This document shows positions 32,671 through 43,770 of a stretch of 64,000 bases of DNA, piece after piece. The notes under the pieces are model-generated. The model ran no database searches and was not told where the DNA came from. It saw nothing but the letters and a program-made list of their open reading frames with translations. Origin of the DNA: Vicia villosa (taxonomy: Eukaryota > Streptophyta > Magnoliopsida > Fabales > Fabaceae); NCBI RefSeq assembly GCF_029867415.1, contig NC_081185.1, positions 45,268,766-45,332,765 on the forward strand. Direction: 5' to 3'. The translations under genes were made by a program, and so were the position numbers. How positions within the stretch are numbered: position 1 is the first letter of the stretch; every line of letters begins with the position of its first letter.

Positions 32671-33009
32671 CTTGTTACATATTCATCAAGTCTTAAAACA
32701 TAACTTATAATTCAAGCATTGCGTCAAATAATCGTGTCCAAAGTCCACAAGAAAGATTCTCTTGATTGTTAAATGAATATGGAAATAAATCCTGATCCAA
32801 CCGATGTCTTTAACCTATCACCCCTAATTTAATGAATCAATATATTCTTTCATGAATGAATGCATGATGGGTAAGATGACCTAATGGATGAAATTATGAG
32901 ATGCATTAGCCAGTTAAAAAATAAAATTGGATGGCAAATTTTGGGGTGCAACAGTGTTCGAGACCAATATGAAGATGTCCTTTATAATTATTCAAGGTGT
33001 GGTTAGTCG

Positions 33010-35040
33010 GAACCACTCATTCATCGCACTTTTTAGACTGTTCGCAAAGAATTTTAGGGACATTCCGACACACAAACCAGTCTGGGAAAGAAGGACTTAG
33101 AGCCACACCAAAGTCAGCACTGGGTAGTGGGGGAAATTTTGGAGGATATAATTTGAAAGCCACTTCATAACGTTGTTCAGGACGAACATATGAGGGCAAT
33201 TTCAATTTATCCAGTATGTTAGAAAATTTTTCGCGTAAAGTAATCGCTGCCTCGCGAACGGTCCGACTACGATCACTGGGCCTATAGATAGTTTCAAAGA
33301 ATTTTTGGAACGCTTGTATTTATTTAATGTGCGTCGAAGTACCTTTCTGAAAACGCTCCTGCGTAGAAGCAAAAGCCTCAGTTAGTTCGTGCGAGAGACC
33401 AGCAACATCAAAGATTTGATTGTTGTAGTATTCAGCCCACCACGTATGAAATTCCATGGTGTAGTAGAATGTGGGTCTGAAGGAGATGGGAGTAAAGGAA
33501 GTAACGCCAATGTATCTGGCAGTCTATGATTCGAAGCTTTCCTTAGTCGAATACATGGTGTGCTGACACATATGGCTCTTTTTGTCATACAAACATTTGG
33601 GCTTAAGTTGAACAAGCCCAAATTGTCTCAAAACTAGGTTGGGTTGGTAGCTAAGAAGGTCGTAGTTGCTCTTTGTGATTCGCAGTCGATGGTGCATCAT
33701 TTTAGGGGTTAGAAAAGCTTCCCAAATTGACATCGACTCAGCCTGTTGATTTGGAGAAGAAGCAGGAAACTCTCGTGTAAACCACTCAAGGCTTACTTTC
33801 CTTTTTACAAACGGAGCCATTGAAGGAGTGAAGCTATAACGCTTAGCAAACATCATCATGTATGCTCGAAACACCTCAGACAATTGACTTCCTTCTTCCT
33901 GGGGAGTTAGGTAAGCAAACCTTGTCCCTTCGACCTTCCGATTCTTGATAGCTGCGTCACCTTCGTCAACCAGTCTTTTCTTTGGGAGAACGGCTTCGAA
34001 GGTAGCATTAAGCCATAGTTGTAATAACCAGAAGTGCCCAGCGAAAAACAGAGAGGTCCCAGCTTCACATGCTTTTAAGAAATCAACGGATTCACCAAGC
34101 TTTCATAAAGGTACCCCAGAATCATCTGGCCCAAATCCAATTTTCTCCCAGCATGAAGTTGGTTGGCCATACAGAGATACCTCTTCGCCACTTGAAGAGA
34201 CCTCGTGCAGAAAATACATCTCGAGAGCCAGAGCGCCAAGAATGCGATATGCTCTTCGTCGGAGACTTCATCACTCTCTTTGTTATGGTGTTTCATAGTA
34301 AAAACAATGTAAGTGGCTTTACTCTCGACAAAATTTATGGTGTCGGTATCCATTAGTTGGGGTCAAAATCATCCCCTGTTGGTCGAAGCCCAGTGATAGC
34401 GGCTATGTCGAAGAGAGTTAGGGTAATCATCCCACATGGGAGGTGAAAGGTATTGTGAGATGCATCCTAGAAATACATAGATGCTACCAGCATGGTTTGG
34501 TTGTATTCTAAACCAGTTTTAGATAACTGGATCAAATCATAGATTCCTAGTTCCTTCTAGAATGGGGCTTTTCTGGCTTTGACTTTAGCCAACCAAGCAT
34601 AGTAAAGGTCAAAATCCTTCACTAGAGGAATAGACCTAAACACCCTAAGGGTATTGGTCATATACTCTAGCCTAATGGTCTCTTGGGCTATAGAAGTCCC
34701 AGTCGAAGAACCTTCAGCATTGGTGTTCTCAGCAAAAGTAGCTTGCCCTTATCATCTATCTTATTCCTACTAACTAAGGGCCTAGTTTTATAGTAAGCAG
34801 GAAAAAATTAGCCTGTAATTGAGTGTCAGAACCAGGTAGAGGACCCATGAAATCATGAGTTTTCCCATAAATCGTAAAAGGAATGATTACGTGAGAAGCA
34901 TAAATAGCGCGATTTTCCTCTAGATACGGCTTTGGGATATACTGTTGATTCCCAACTAGTGTAGGATGATGAAGTTGATGAACATGTTGAGAGGCATCCA
35001 CAGTTTGCATATGTTGATCTTGGTCAGTTGATGAAGCCAT
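33010..35040 (-). pseudogene. Antisense extra ORF of the outer Tat element, heavily broken
   Basis: On the minus strand a start MASSTDQDQHMQTVD at 35040 is followed in successive frames by HVIIPFTIYGKTHDFMGPLP, MANQLHAGRKLDLGQMILGY (34353-34075), MSEVFRAYMMMFAKRYSF and SIWEAFLTPKMMHHRLRI (33883-33524), and FPDWFVCRNVPKILCEQ (to 33017). Length (about 670 codons) and place (antisense, N-terminus near the 3' LTR) fit the Tat extra ORF, although its sequence differs from those at 4350 and 22914. At least five frame changes or stops. Function unknown. Confidence 0.65.
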
Positions 35041-35451
35041 TGATGAAGATGAAGGAACGATGAGAAAGGATTTTCTTCTGTGTGTTTTTAGGAAAGAGGG
35101 GGAATGCGATTGCAAGAAGAAAGGAAAAAGTATCACAAATGGTGAAACCCACTATTTAAAGGGTTAAGAAAAACTCTTCAATTTTCTAATTAATTCGGTT
35201 AATTGAGTTAGTGGGGCATGCGTCAACACTTGATTCGTCCGTCTAGCAGTTCTGCAGTTATTAGCCTTACTCCTAGTACCTAGGAGTAATGATCAGAAGT
35301 AATGACGCATGTTTTTTGAGGAGACGTTTTGAAAGAAAGATCATAATGACTCTGACGTCATTCAGGATCTTGGAAACCAAGAGTTTGAAGGTCGGAATCT
35401 TAGAGATTCAAGAAATGCCAATTTCTGTTTGTCCTTTCGAAATAGTCATTT
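35041..35451 (+). other. Untranslated region before the polypurine tract
   Basis: Non-coding. It contains a perfect 10-bp inverted repeat with a 3-base loop (35267-35289). On the minus strand it would be the leader of the extra ORF. Confidence 0.5.
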
Positions 35452-35464
35452 ATTGGGGGCAATT
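35452..35464 (+). promoter_or_regulatory. Polypurine tract ATTGGGGGCAATT
   Basis: Directly precedes the TGTTATTTGAAG start of the 3' LTR. Confidence 0.75.
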
Positions 35465-36193
35465 TGTTATTTGAAGATTTCGACACAACCAATAATGTTT
35501 TTCGAGGTCATTTGATTCGAAGGAAGAATGGCCTTTAAAGGGCTATCTCTAAGTTATTATGTGTTAAGAAGTTTTAGGTCGAAGTAAATCTGAGATAATT
35601 TCTTTTCAAGGTATAAGGGGTAAAAATACTTAGAATATTCTGACGTATTACAATTACACTGCGTCACGTCGAAGCACTTCGAGCGGGAAGATTTGAATTT
35701 TAAATGTTTTTCGTTTAAAATCGAAGAGACACGTGGAACTCCATGAATTCGAAGCACATGTAATGAGCGACATGGCATCTCATTAGAGTAGGACCGTTAG
35801 GGTCGAGTATCAAGTGTAAGAGAAAGTGTTTTCGCTGAGAAATGTACGTGTAACACCGTTATATCTTTCAATATTTACCTTTTGTTTTATAAACACAAAG
35901 TCTTTTAAAATACCTTTACATTTCTTGTCGAATCATTTATGTTTACAGTTTAGTCGTTTCGAATTACTTTCTGCAATTTATTCCATTGCATTGTATTTCA
36001 CATTATTTTACATCAAGTCATAGGTTAAGATTTTTTTTCTTTGAAAGTAAAACCCAAAAAATATGAATTCGACTATCTTAAAAGACATTTTTGACACATG
36101 TCCTAAGATCAATCTAGTTGATCCTGCGAGTAACCAAGGTATATTTGATAGTTTGGAGGACTAGCGGTTGTTTACCGGAAATCACTGTAAACA
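35465..36193 (+). mobile_element. 3' LTR of the outer Tat element (729 bp, promoter deleted)
   Basis: Matches 5459-6262 except that the interval equal to 5801-5876, with the TATA box, is replaced by a single G at about 35800 (GGGTCGAGTATCAAG). It ends CTGTAAACA. Confidence 0.9.
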
Positions 36194-37570
36194 AACGCAC
36201 GTCTCCATTCCAAGACGCCCTCCCCCACTTTCTTCTCCACTTGAGGCGCTCGTCTCATATATTGGGGAGGGGCCCACTTGTTCACCACTTGGACCATTTT
36301 TAGTCCCAACCATAGTTTCTCTCGTTCAATTATAATATTTTTGATTCTAGCAATATTTTCCAGCATTCAAGTTTAAGTTATTATTTCCTTCTTCTTTTCA
36401 TAGTTTTAGGAAGATATTTATTTTCTCACAATAGTTTCTACATCAGAAACTATTGTGTAATTTTTACTGGATCTAACCTTACGTTAGATCATAGTATTTT
36501 AATTCCTTGTTTTCATTATTTGATCGAAGAATTGTAAGAACAGATCCAACCGGCTTGTGGTGGTGTGTTCTCTATTTCAAGTTCAAGAATTAATTCAAGA
36601 TATATTTTCAGGTTTTTATTTTTATTGTTTATTAAATTTATAGTTTTATATTTTTTGCTTATAAATTATTGAATATGCCTAAATATATGAATTATTATTG
36701 TTTATGCATGTTAAATTTAATAAGTATGTTTAGCTAAATTAATTAGGTGTCGGTATGTAAATTAATCTAACCAAAGGGATCCGAAATACCATGACCTAAA
36801 TATTATTTTATCAAAAATCACTTTTTCTGGTTTTAGTGTCTAATTGAATTTATTAGAAGGTTAGAAAATTAACAGAGCGGAAGTTTGGGATTTAAAAACT
36901 AGACTAAGGTTAGAAATCAATAGGGCGAGAGTTTGAGATATTTAACCAGATAGTGGACACTTGACATTAGTTTTAAGGAGAGCGAAAGCGTATTAAAACT
37001 AATTAGATATTTATTTATTTTCAAAAAGTGTTTTTAAACTCGGCGGAATAGCGAGAGCGTACGTTAGGGAATATTAGCATAATCTAAGTCAATAGAGCGA
37101 GAGTTTGAGACAAGGGTTTTTAAGTAAATAATATTTACATGAAAAAGGCATTTTATTATTTTGGTTGTTTTTAAAAAGCGTTTCTAAAATTGATGGGACA
37201 GCGAAAGCGTACATTATGATTTAGGATCGTAGTCTAAGTCAATAGAGCGAGAGTTTGGGAGAAGGACTTTTAAACGGACATATTTAATAAAGATTTTTTA
37301 TTTGATAAAGAACATGGCCAATGGAACTTCGGATCATGTAAGTTATACGAATTACATACCGATATCCGCGCATCAATATATTATCTAGATTTAAGATTTT
37401 AGTTTCCCCTTACAAAATAATTGAAATATCACTAGCCTTAGCTTTACATAGTAACCTTAGATAACGGTAGATCGATTCATAGTCCCTGTGGATTCAATAT
37501 CTTTTAAAACTACACGACACGATTGTGCACTTGCAGTCTTCCGACTAATGGACACATAAAGTCGTGATCA
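36194..37570 (+). mobile_element. Athila-like LTR, right part
   Basis: Continuation of 5112-5458. It holds two hairpins at 36427-36491 and a long stretch with repeated AGAGCG/GAGCGAGAGTTTG motifs at 36870-37260 (at least four diverged copies of CAATAGAGCGAGAGTTTGAGA-like pieces). It ends CGTGATCA before the primer site. No ORF. Confidence 0.65.
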
Positions 37571-37576
37571 AGTTTT

Positions 37577-37594
37577 TGGCGCCGTTGCCGGGGA
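37577..37594 (+). promoter_or_regulatory. Primer-binding site TGGCGCCGTTGCCGGGGA
   Basis: This type is common in Athila and related plant Ty3/gypsy elements. Only about 40 bases of that element's internal region follow before the truncated copia LTR. Confidence 0.8.
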
Positions 37595-37634
37595 CTATTT
37601 AAGTCAATATTGTAACTCTTTTAGTTATGCAGTA

Positions 37635-38214
37635 GAGTATTGTATTCTTGATCGAAGCTGTGAAGAAAGATCAAGTTATTGTTCATTGTTAATTGTGTAA
37701 ATAGCTGTTGCAGGGTTGTAACAGTTAGGTATCACTAGGGAGTGAGCAGAGGTTCTCTTGTCTTGGATGGAGTTCTGAGATAAAGGTTGCATTGGGTAGT
37801 GACTAGGTAAACCAGAGGTTGTTTATATGTAAACTTGAGGTTGTTTATATAAAATAGTACTACTGATAGTGAAATCTTCTTCCTGGCTTGGTAGCCCCCA
37901 GAGTAGGTAGTTAGACCGAATTGGGTTAACAATTAACTGTGTTATTTATCTTCTGCATTGTTTGTTCAGTTATGAATGTTATGACTTTGTTTATAACATC
38001 AGGTTCAGAAGTGTTAGCTGTTCCTAAACAGAACCATATAAAGATTATAATCTGGTTATGTCTATTGAACATGTGTGATCCCAGGTCTTATTGACTCCTG
38101 TTTAGGAGTAATTAATAAATGGGGGATCTTTCTATTCTGCCTCTGCTACATTATTAACAGATCAGATGTCTTGACATCGGGATTGACATCCGAGTCTGTC
38201 ATAACAGAATTTCA
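37635..38214 (+). mobile_element. Copia-type LTR, left-truncated (LTR1)
   Basis: Aligns with the last 580 bases of 42625-43770 and with 46880-47461. It begins abruptly at GAGTATTGTATTCTTG and ends ACAGAATTTCA before a tRNA-Met primer site. Confidence 0.85.
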
Positions 38215-38216
38215 AT

Positions 38217-38228
38217 TGGTATCAGAGC
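38217..38228 (+). promoter_or_regulatory. Primer-binding site TGGTATCAGAGC (initiator tRNA-Met)
   Basis: The standard primer site of Ty1/copia elements, two bases after LTR1. Confidence 0.92.
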
Positions 38229-41200
38229 AGGCATCCTGTCTGTTTCTAGATGAGATCCATGAGGGATAAATTCTGGTTGTGGTAAAGGTAGAAGATTATT
38301 TGAACAAAGAATGTTCATATTGTATGGTCCCTTGAAGTGGAGGGTGGACCTATGTGATTAGACCAACCTGACCTAAGAGCTGTGATGCTGGAACAAGGAG
38401 TGTTAAATCCAAAGACTTCATGCGGGAGTGAAGAACTTGAATTTCAGAACAAATTCGACTGGTATCTATGGACAGAGAAGAAGCACATCAAAACCTTCAT
38501 GCGGGAGTGAAGATATTGATAAGGTCAGGAGTTTGGTTAGGTCTAGTCAGTTGCTTGATGCAGAAGCAAGCATTGTGCAAGGTTGAGCAGCAATCAATAT
38601 GTAGTTGTCATGCTTACTACTAACATTTAAAGTAAGCATTGTGTGAATTCTGTTGAGGTATGACTATTATCCGCTGCATAGTCTCTGAGAAACCCTAGGG
38701 TTATTTATGTATAGTCAACAGAATGTATGGCAGGTATTGACAGCTATAATTAAAGTGTCAAAGATACTTGAGTAACCTCTCAAGTCCACTCATAATGACA
38801 TGGTTTATTAGAGCTGATGAATGTCAACTGATCAATGATATTCATAATTATCTGCAAGTGTGTACCTTGAAAATTTCAAGGCTGAGTGTTCCTAGAAGGA
38901 GGAACAAATGTTCTACTAGATGTTAGGACATTAAGAACTGGTATGCAGCTACCAGCTGACGAACATATGTTCTGGTGCTAAACTAATGTAGTGTGAAACA
39001 TTGGTTTGGAACCTACTCCTGGTCTGGAAGAGGAGACGTCTGGCTAAGTTAATCAGGACACGATTAACATGTGGTAGTACTTCTAAGAAAACTCATGAAG
39101 ATATTCCTTTCTGATCCTTTGTGTTGAACTTATGAAGACCCTATATCTGCGAGTTTCCTCTAATCAACGAAACCAGATAAGTATTCATAACCATAGAGCA
39201 GTTGTTGGAGCTGAATACTGTGTCTCAATCGCAGTGAAATATGGTTAAGGATGTGTACTTCCCTAGTTGTTATCCAGAAAGGGATAGTGTTGTTTGAAAT
39301 CAAGGAAGTCAGATGAATCTGACTAATTCAGTGTCATGCTATAACTAAGTTTGTTCCAGAAACCTAGCTGAGGGAATCTCCTCTATAGGTATAGACTATG
39401 GCATCCATCATCTCAAAATCAGAATGACAGTATGAAGAAAAGCTTATTGAGATGCTGGCTACTTTATCCCTTGATATGTCTGGATATTGCTGATAATTGG
39501 ATTATTCTGTTATTACCCCGAGTGTTATCAATTTGAAATTAAAGATGTTAACCAAGAACCATGAAGGATGATGTCATATATGATGTTACAACATCATCTC
39601 AAGATATTCAGTCATTTTGTTTATTTGCCAAGAAAAGAAAGTATAAATGTGAAGAGGTAATCAGTCAGAATGACCTAGTGTGAGTAGCAAACTCTAACAA
39701 AAAAACTGGTAAGTACTTTGACGGGAGACTTAGTACTTATTAGGTTTAGAACCTGGATGCTGAACAGGGAAGAAGTTCTTCTAGCCATGAGTTCTCAATT
39801 ATCTTCACACATCAAAGAAGAAGGCAAGAGTCTCTGATATGACATACTGATTCTGTTAAATATCTTGATGGGAGCTGGATATTTACAATGTCTGTATAAA
39901 ACAACTCAGACGTGTATATTGAAAATCAATTTATGGTTATACAATCATAGTTTCTTCTATTTCAAGTTGCAGAGTGTGGCAATCTGAATCTTGTGTAGCA
40001 AGCAAACTGAGGTTTCTAAACTTGGAAACTGTGGCAAATTCCAAATGAAGGGAACTTCAAGGACGAACATCAAATATGTCCTAAGTTTGTATATCTCAGG
40101 GGGAGTAAAAGAGTATGAAGATCAGCAAAGACAATGTTTTTTTGCTTCTATCCATTTGCAAAGTCTTTTCAAAGACTAATCTTGAAGAAAGAAGAACAAA
40201 GTCACACAAAAACCTCAGAACATAACTCAAATCATGTTTATTCTCAAAGACCAGCAAAGAATATTCTTTGCATTATCATCTGACGAAATGACTTGATGGT
40301 GTGTATCACTTGTTCTGATCTAAGTGCATGATCCAACCTATGCACAAGTCCACCTGGTGCAGTTCGTTCTCAAATAACATTTCTTGATGAAGACTTTGGT
40401 TAAAGTCCAGGTATGTTGTTTAAATTGCTCAGGTTTATAGAGTCATTTTGTTTTGTTTGAGTCCCTCATGTTCTTCTGTCGAATATGAGAAGTTTCTAGA
40501 GTCTAGGTTATGATTGTCTCATTGAGTCAATCATAGGGTTTAAGGGTAGTGTTCAGGCATTGTTAAGTCTGAGGTCATTCTTTACAGCTGTTTGGTAAAG
40601 AATAAAGAGTCTTGTTTCGTGTCATGAACACAAATCGTTTCTTGTGTTCCAAGTCCTCTATATAGAAAGTATTATCTCTATGGATAGTCAGAGTCTGTTT
40701 GAGTTCAGATGAACTTGTGTCTTAAGTGGTACTAACATCACAAGGTACGTGTTTCCTAGAAGAAGGACTGGGAATATACATTAGAAGTTTGAAAAAGCAA
40801 CATTATTGTCTGAAGTGCCAACTCAAGCATAATGCAGATTAGAATGGGCAGGTTCTGATATGGATGTAAGTACTGTGTTCTGGAAATACATAATTACTTT
40901 CATGATGAAGACTTCACTTAGTGAAGATGACTATGAAGACAAAAGTTCTATGATCGGATCAACACAACTAAGGATAAAGGAGAACCTCTTCTGTTCAAGG
41001 AGCATGTTAATCAATGTGTGAGATTGAAAAACACCATATCAAGAAGGAATTTGAATTGTCTTAAGCAGACCATGATCTGATTCAAACATGGTAAGGTTAT
41101 GTTAAACAAAATTCAAGGAGTGGCATTTCTGTTTGTTGAGATTGTGGCAACCTCTCTGTGTGTGCTTCTAGTATCAAGAGGTCATATGTTGATCGTTTCT

Positions 41201-42624
41201 GAAGGAGATAGCTTATTAGGCAAGGGTCTGTTGAAGAAAGAGATGAAACTTGTGGAGAATACTGGTAGTACAAATGTCAGACACAATGTTATGACATTCT
41301 ACTTCTGGTGTAAGTATTTATTGTAAGGAACAAATTTGCTATAGTGAGTGTGTTCAGCAGGATTGTTGAACAGAGGGTGCGGCTCTTGAAGATATGAAGA
41401 TGAGTCTTATATTTTCCATTCATCGTTTCAAGCTTATTCCGTTGGGGAAGCTCAAACTATATCAGATAGGGGGAGTAACTTCTTTTGTCAAGAAAAATTT
41501 CTTGGTTAAAAATACTTTAAACATCATGAAGAAAATGTGATACTTCTGTCAGCTATTTGTGAATGGTTCAAGCTAACCATGTGCAACTGGTAACCACGAT
41601 TCCTTCTCAACACTAATGAGGTAGCTGTGTGTCTAACAGTCTCAAGGTGTTCAGAACAACAGAAGTCTAAGTCTATGACTAGTGAGTAAGTAGGGAGTCT
41701 GTTAATTGGTCCAAAAGATGCTCTGTCTTAATCTTTTACGGAATCTTGAGCTATGTGCTTAAAGGGAATAAAATTGACAATGTCTGACACGATGTCATGA
41801 CATGTCTAAAGACATTGAATCTTCTAAGTCAAACAAGGAAATCTGACTTGAAGTTTATCTACACATCAGTGGTCGGTGTAAAGTATAATCAATGACTATG
41901 TATGCACTGGTAATTCAAGATAACTCCTATCAGAAAAACAGTCAAAAACTGCCTTGGAAAGAGTAATTGCTTTTGGAACTGTTTCCTAATTAACCGTTTG
42001 ACCATTGAACAAGACCAAAGACCATCGTTATTTCCTATAATCTCCAATGGCTATATAATAACATCTCCATGAATTGTAGAAATCAAACTCTCTCAAAATG
42101 TCGTTCAGGTGCGTTCTTGTGAGTCGTGTCTGGGTTTGGTATTATGATGGGTTGTTGTACCAAAACCTCTTCAGAAAAAGAAAAACACGAGCTGGGGATG
42201 TTGATGGTTTCTACCATGGGTTTTTTGCAATAACAACAAAGATGTTCCACTATATACTACCTTCAATATAGGAATCATTTTCGTTGTGATTTGTGATCTG
42301 AGTTATGAACACAATTGTAATTTGTGTTCTGAGTTACAAGGAATAAAGGCAAGAATACAGTCTTGGTTTCCTTGAGAACTCGAGCTAGGAGTGTATTTCT
42401 AGATACAGACAACAGGTATCTCCCAGGATTAACCGTTAATATTTAATTGCAATTTATGACATAGGTTCGATCTTTGTAGTATTATGGCTAAAAAGGGGGA
42501 GAGATACTGATGCTGATTTTGCTACTAGAAGCAAACATGACTAAGCCCTTGTTGTCTAGAAAGTTGAAGTTGCTGCTGATAGTTAAAAGAATAGTTTTAG
42601 CCAAAATAAGCCAAAGGGGGAGAT
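38229..42624 (+). mobile_element. Internal region of copia-type element A, non-coding
   Basis: 4.4 kb with no recognisable gag, protease, integrase or RT. A pair of CTTCATGCGGGAGTGAAG repeats at 38418 and 38494, several GGGGGAGTAA tracts (40097, 41467) and a terminal AGCCAAAGGGGGAGAT polypurine tract mark it as a SIRE/Maximus-like or related copia derivative. Short ORFs (39991-40179, 41099-41326) show no domain. Confidence 0.7.
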
Positions 42625-43770
42625 TGTTGATGCTCTGTCTGTTCTGTATTATTGTCTAATGTTTGGCTAAAACATATAATAGCAGCAAATGGTCTAATTG
42701 TGAATCTTGCAAGTTTAAAAAGAAAAAAACAGGTACAAGCAAGATGTTAGATGGAATTTCATGACATCAACTCATGACAGTGCGCCTGCAGAATTGGAAG
42801 GAAGATTCAGTTTGTACTTAACAGATACAGGATATTCGCAGAATATTTTGTAATCCTATGTGGCGCAAATTTAAAGGTCAAAAGAATATTTGAAGAATCA
42901 GATCAGAAGATTGAAGATTCAGGAGGAATCAAATCAGAATATGGTAGATGGTATTCTTGGTATCAGAGCAAGGAGTGTTGCGATTTGTAAGCCCAAGTCC
43001 AATTGGGATCAGGTTATAAATAGGAAACTTTGTAACCTAGTTTGATATAGAAAACCTTGTTTAGAAACAATGTAGTCATTAGGGTTTCTATAGGTAGTCC
43101 ACCCAGGTTGTGGGATGGCTGCCATGTCCTTCTCGAAACCTGTAGGTTAGAGAAGTGATTGTCCTCACTCGAAACCTGTAGATAAGAGTTGAGTATTGTA
43201 TTCTTGATCGAAGCTGTGAAGCAAGATCAAGTTATTGTTCATTGTTAATTGTGTAAATAGCTGTTGCAGGGTTGTAACAGTTAGGTATCACTAGGGAGTG
43301 AGCAGAGGTTCTCTTGTCTTGGATGGAGTTCTGAGATAAAGGTTGTATTGGGTAGTGACTAGGTAAACCAGAGGCTGTTTATATGTAAACTTGAGGTTGT
43401 TTACCTAAAATAATACTACTGATAGTGAAATCTTCTTCCTGGCTTGGTAGCCCCAAGAGTAGGTAGTTAGACCGAAATTGGTTAACAATTAACTGTGTTA
43501 TTTCTCTTCTGCATTGTTCGTTCAGTTATGAATGTTATGACTTTGTTTATAACATCAGGTTCAGAAGTGTTAGCTGTTCCTAAACCGAACCATATAAAGA
43601 TTATAATCTGGTTATGTCTATTGAACATGTGTGATCCCAGGTCTCATTGACTCCTGTTTAGGAGTAATTATTAAATGGGGGATCTTTCTATTCTTCCTCT
43701 GCTACATTAATAGCAGATCAGATGTCTTGATATCGGGATTGACATCCGACTCTGTCATACCAGAATTTCA
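42625..43770 (+). mobile_element. Complete copia-type LTR (LTR2, 1146 bp)
   Basis: Starts TGTTGATGCTCTGTC just after the GGGGGAGAT tract and ends CCAGAATTTCA. No primer site follows. Instead the sequence jumps to the middle of a second internal region (equal to 40302 onward). Confidence 0.88.

Larger units (their letters stand above)
27615..32953. mobile_element. 5.3-kb segment bounded by inverted Ogre LTR starts
   Basis: The left end reads TGTTGCACCCCAAAATTTGC. The right end is its exact reverse complement, with a perfect inverted repeat of 21 bases. Flanks differ (CCCTT left, GTGTT right), so there is no target duplication. From the left end, in plus sense, it has an LTR-like layout: diverged ~230-bp repeats, a TATA box (29422), a long CT run in a transcript leader, and a GTAAGT donor (29998). 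From the right end, in minus sense, the first ~120 bases resemble another Ogre LTR start (CATCTCATAATTTCATCC, CCCATCATGCATTC). It may be two LTR pieces joined head to tail-less head, or one LTR with unusual ends. Confidence 0.6.
5459..36193 (+). mobile_element. Tat-lineage Ty3/gypsy element with antisense ORF, hosting nested insertions
   Basis: A complete but decayed element: 5' LTR (5459-6262), primer site (6266), gag (6420-9185 continued 25356-25830), linker and RT (25831-27614), antisense ORF (35040-33010), polypurine tract (35452) and 3' LTR (35465-36193). It is interrupted by the inverted LTR-end structure at 6655-7754, a second Tat element at 9186-25355 and the 5.3-kb segment at 27615-32953. 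Without these it would be about 8 kb. Protease, RNase H and integrase are not recognisable; the latter two are missing where the 5.3-kb segment sits. I found no clean target duplication (left flank GACGT; right flank AACGC, then CACGT four bases further). Confidence 0.8.

Noticed and set aside
27615..32953. Simple solo LTR
   Set aside because: The two ends are inverted copies of an LTR start and there is no target duplication; an ordinary LTR would end differently. Left open as a composite.
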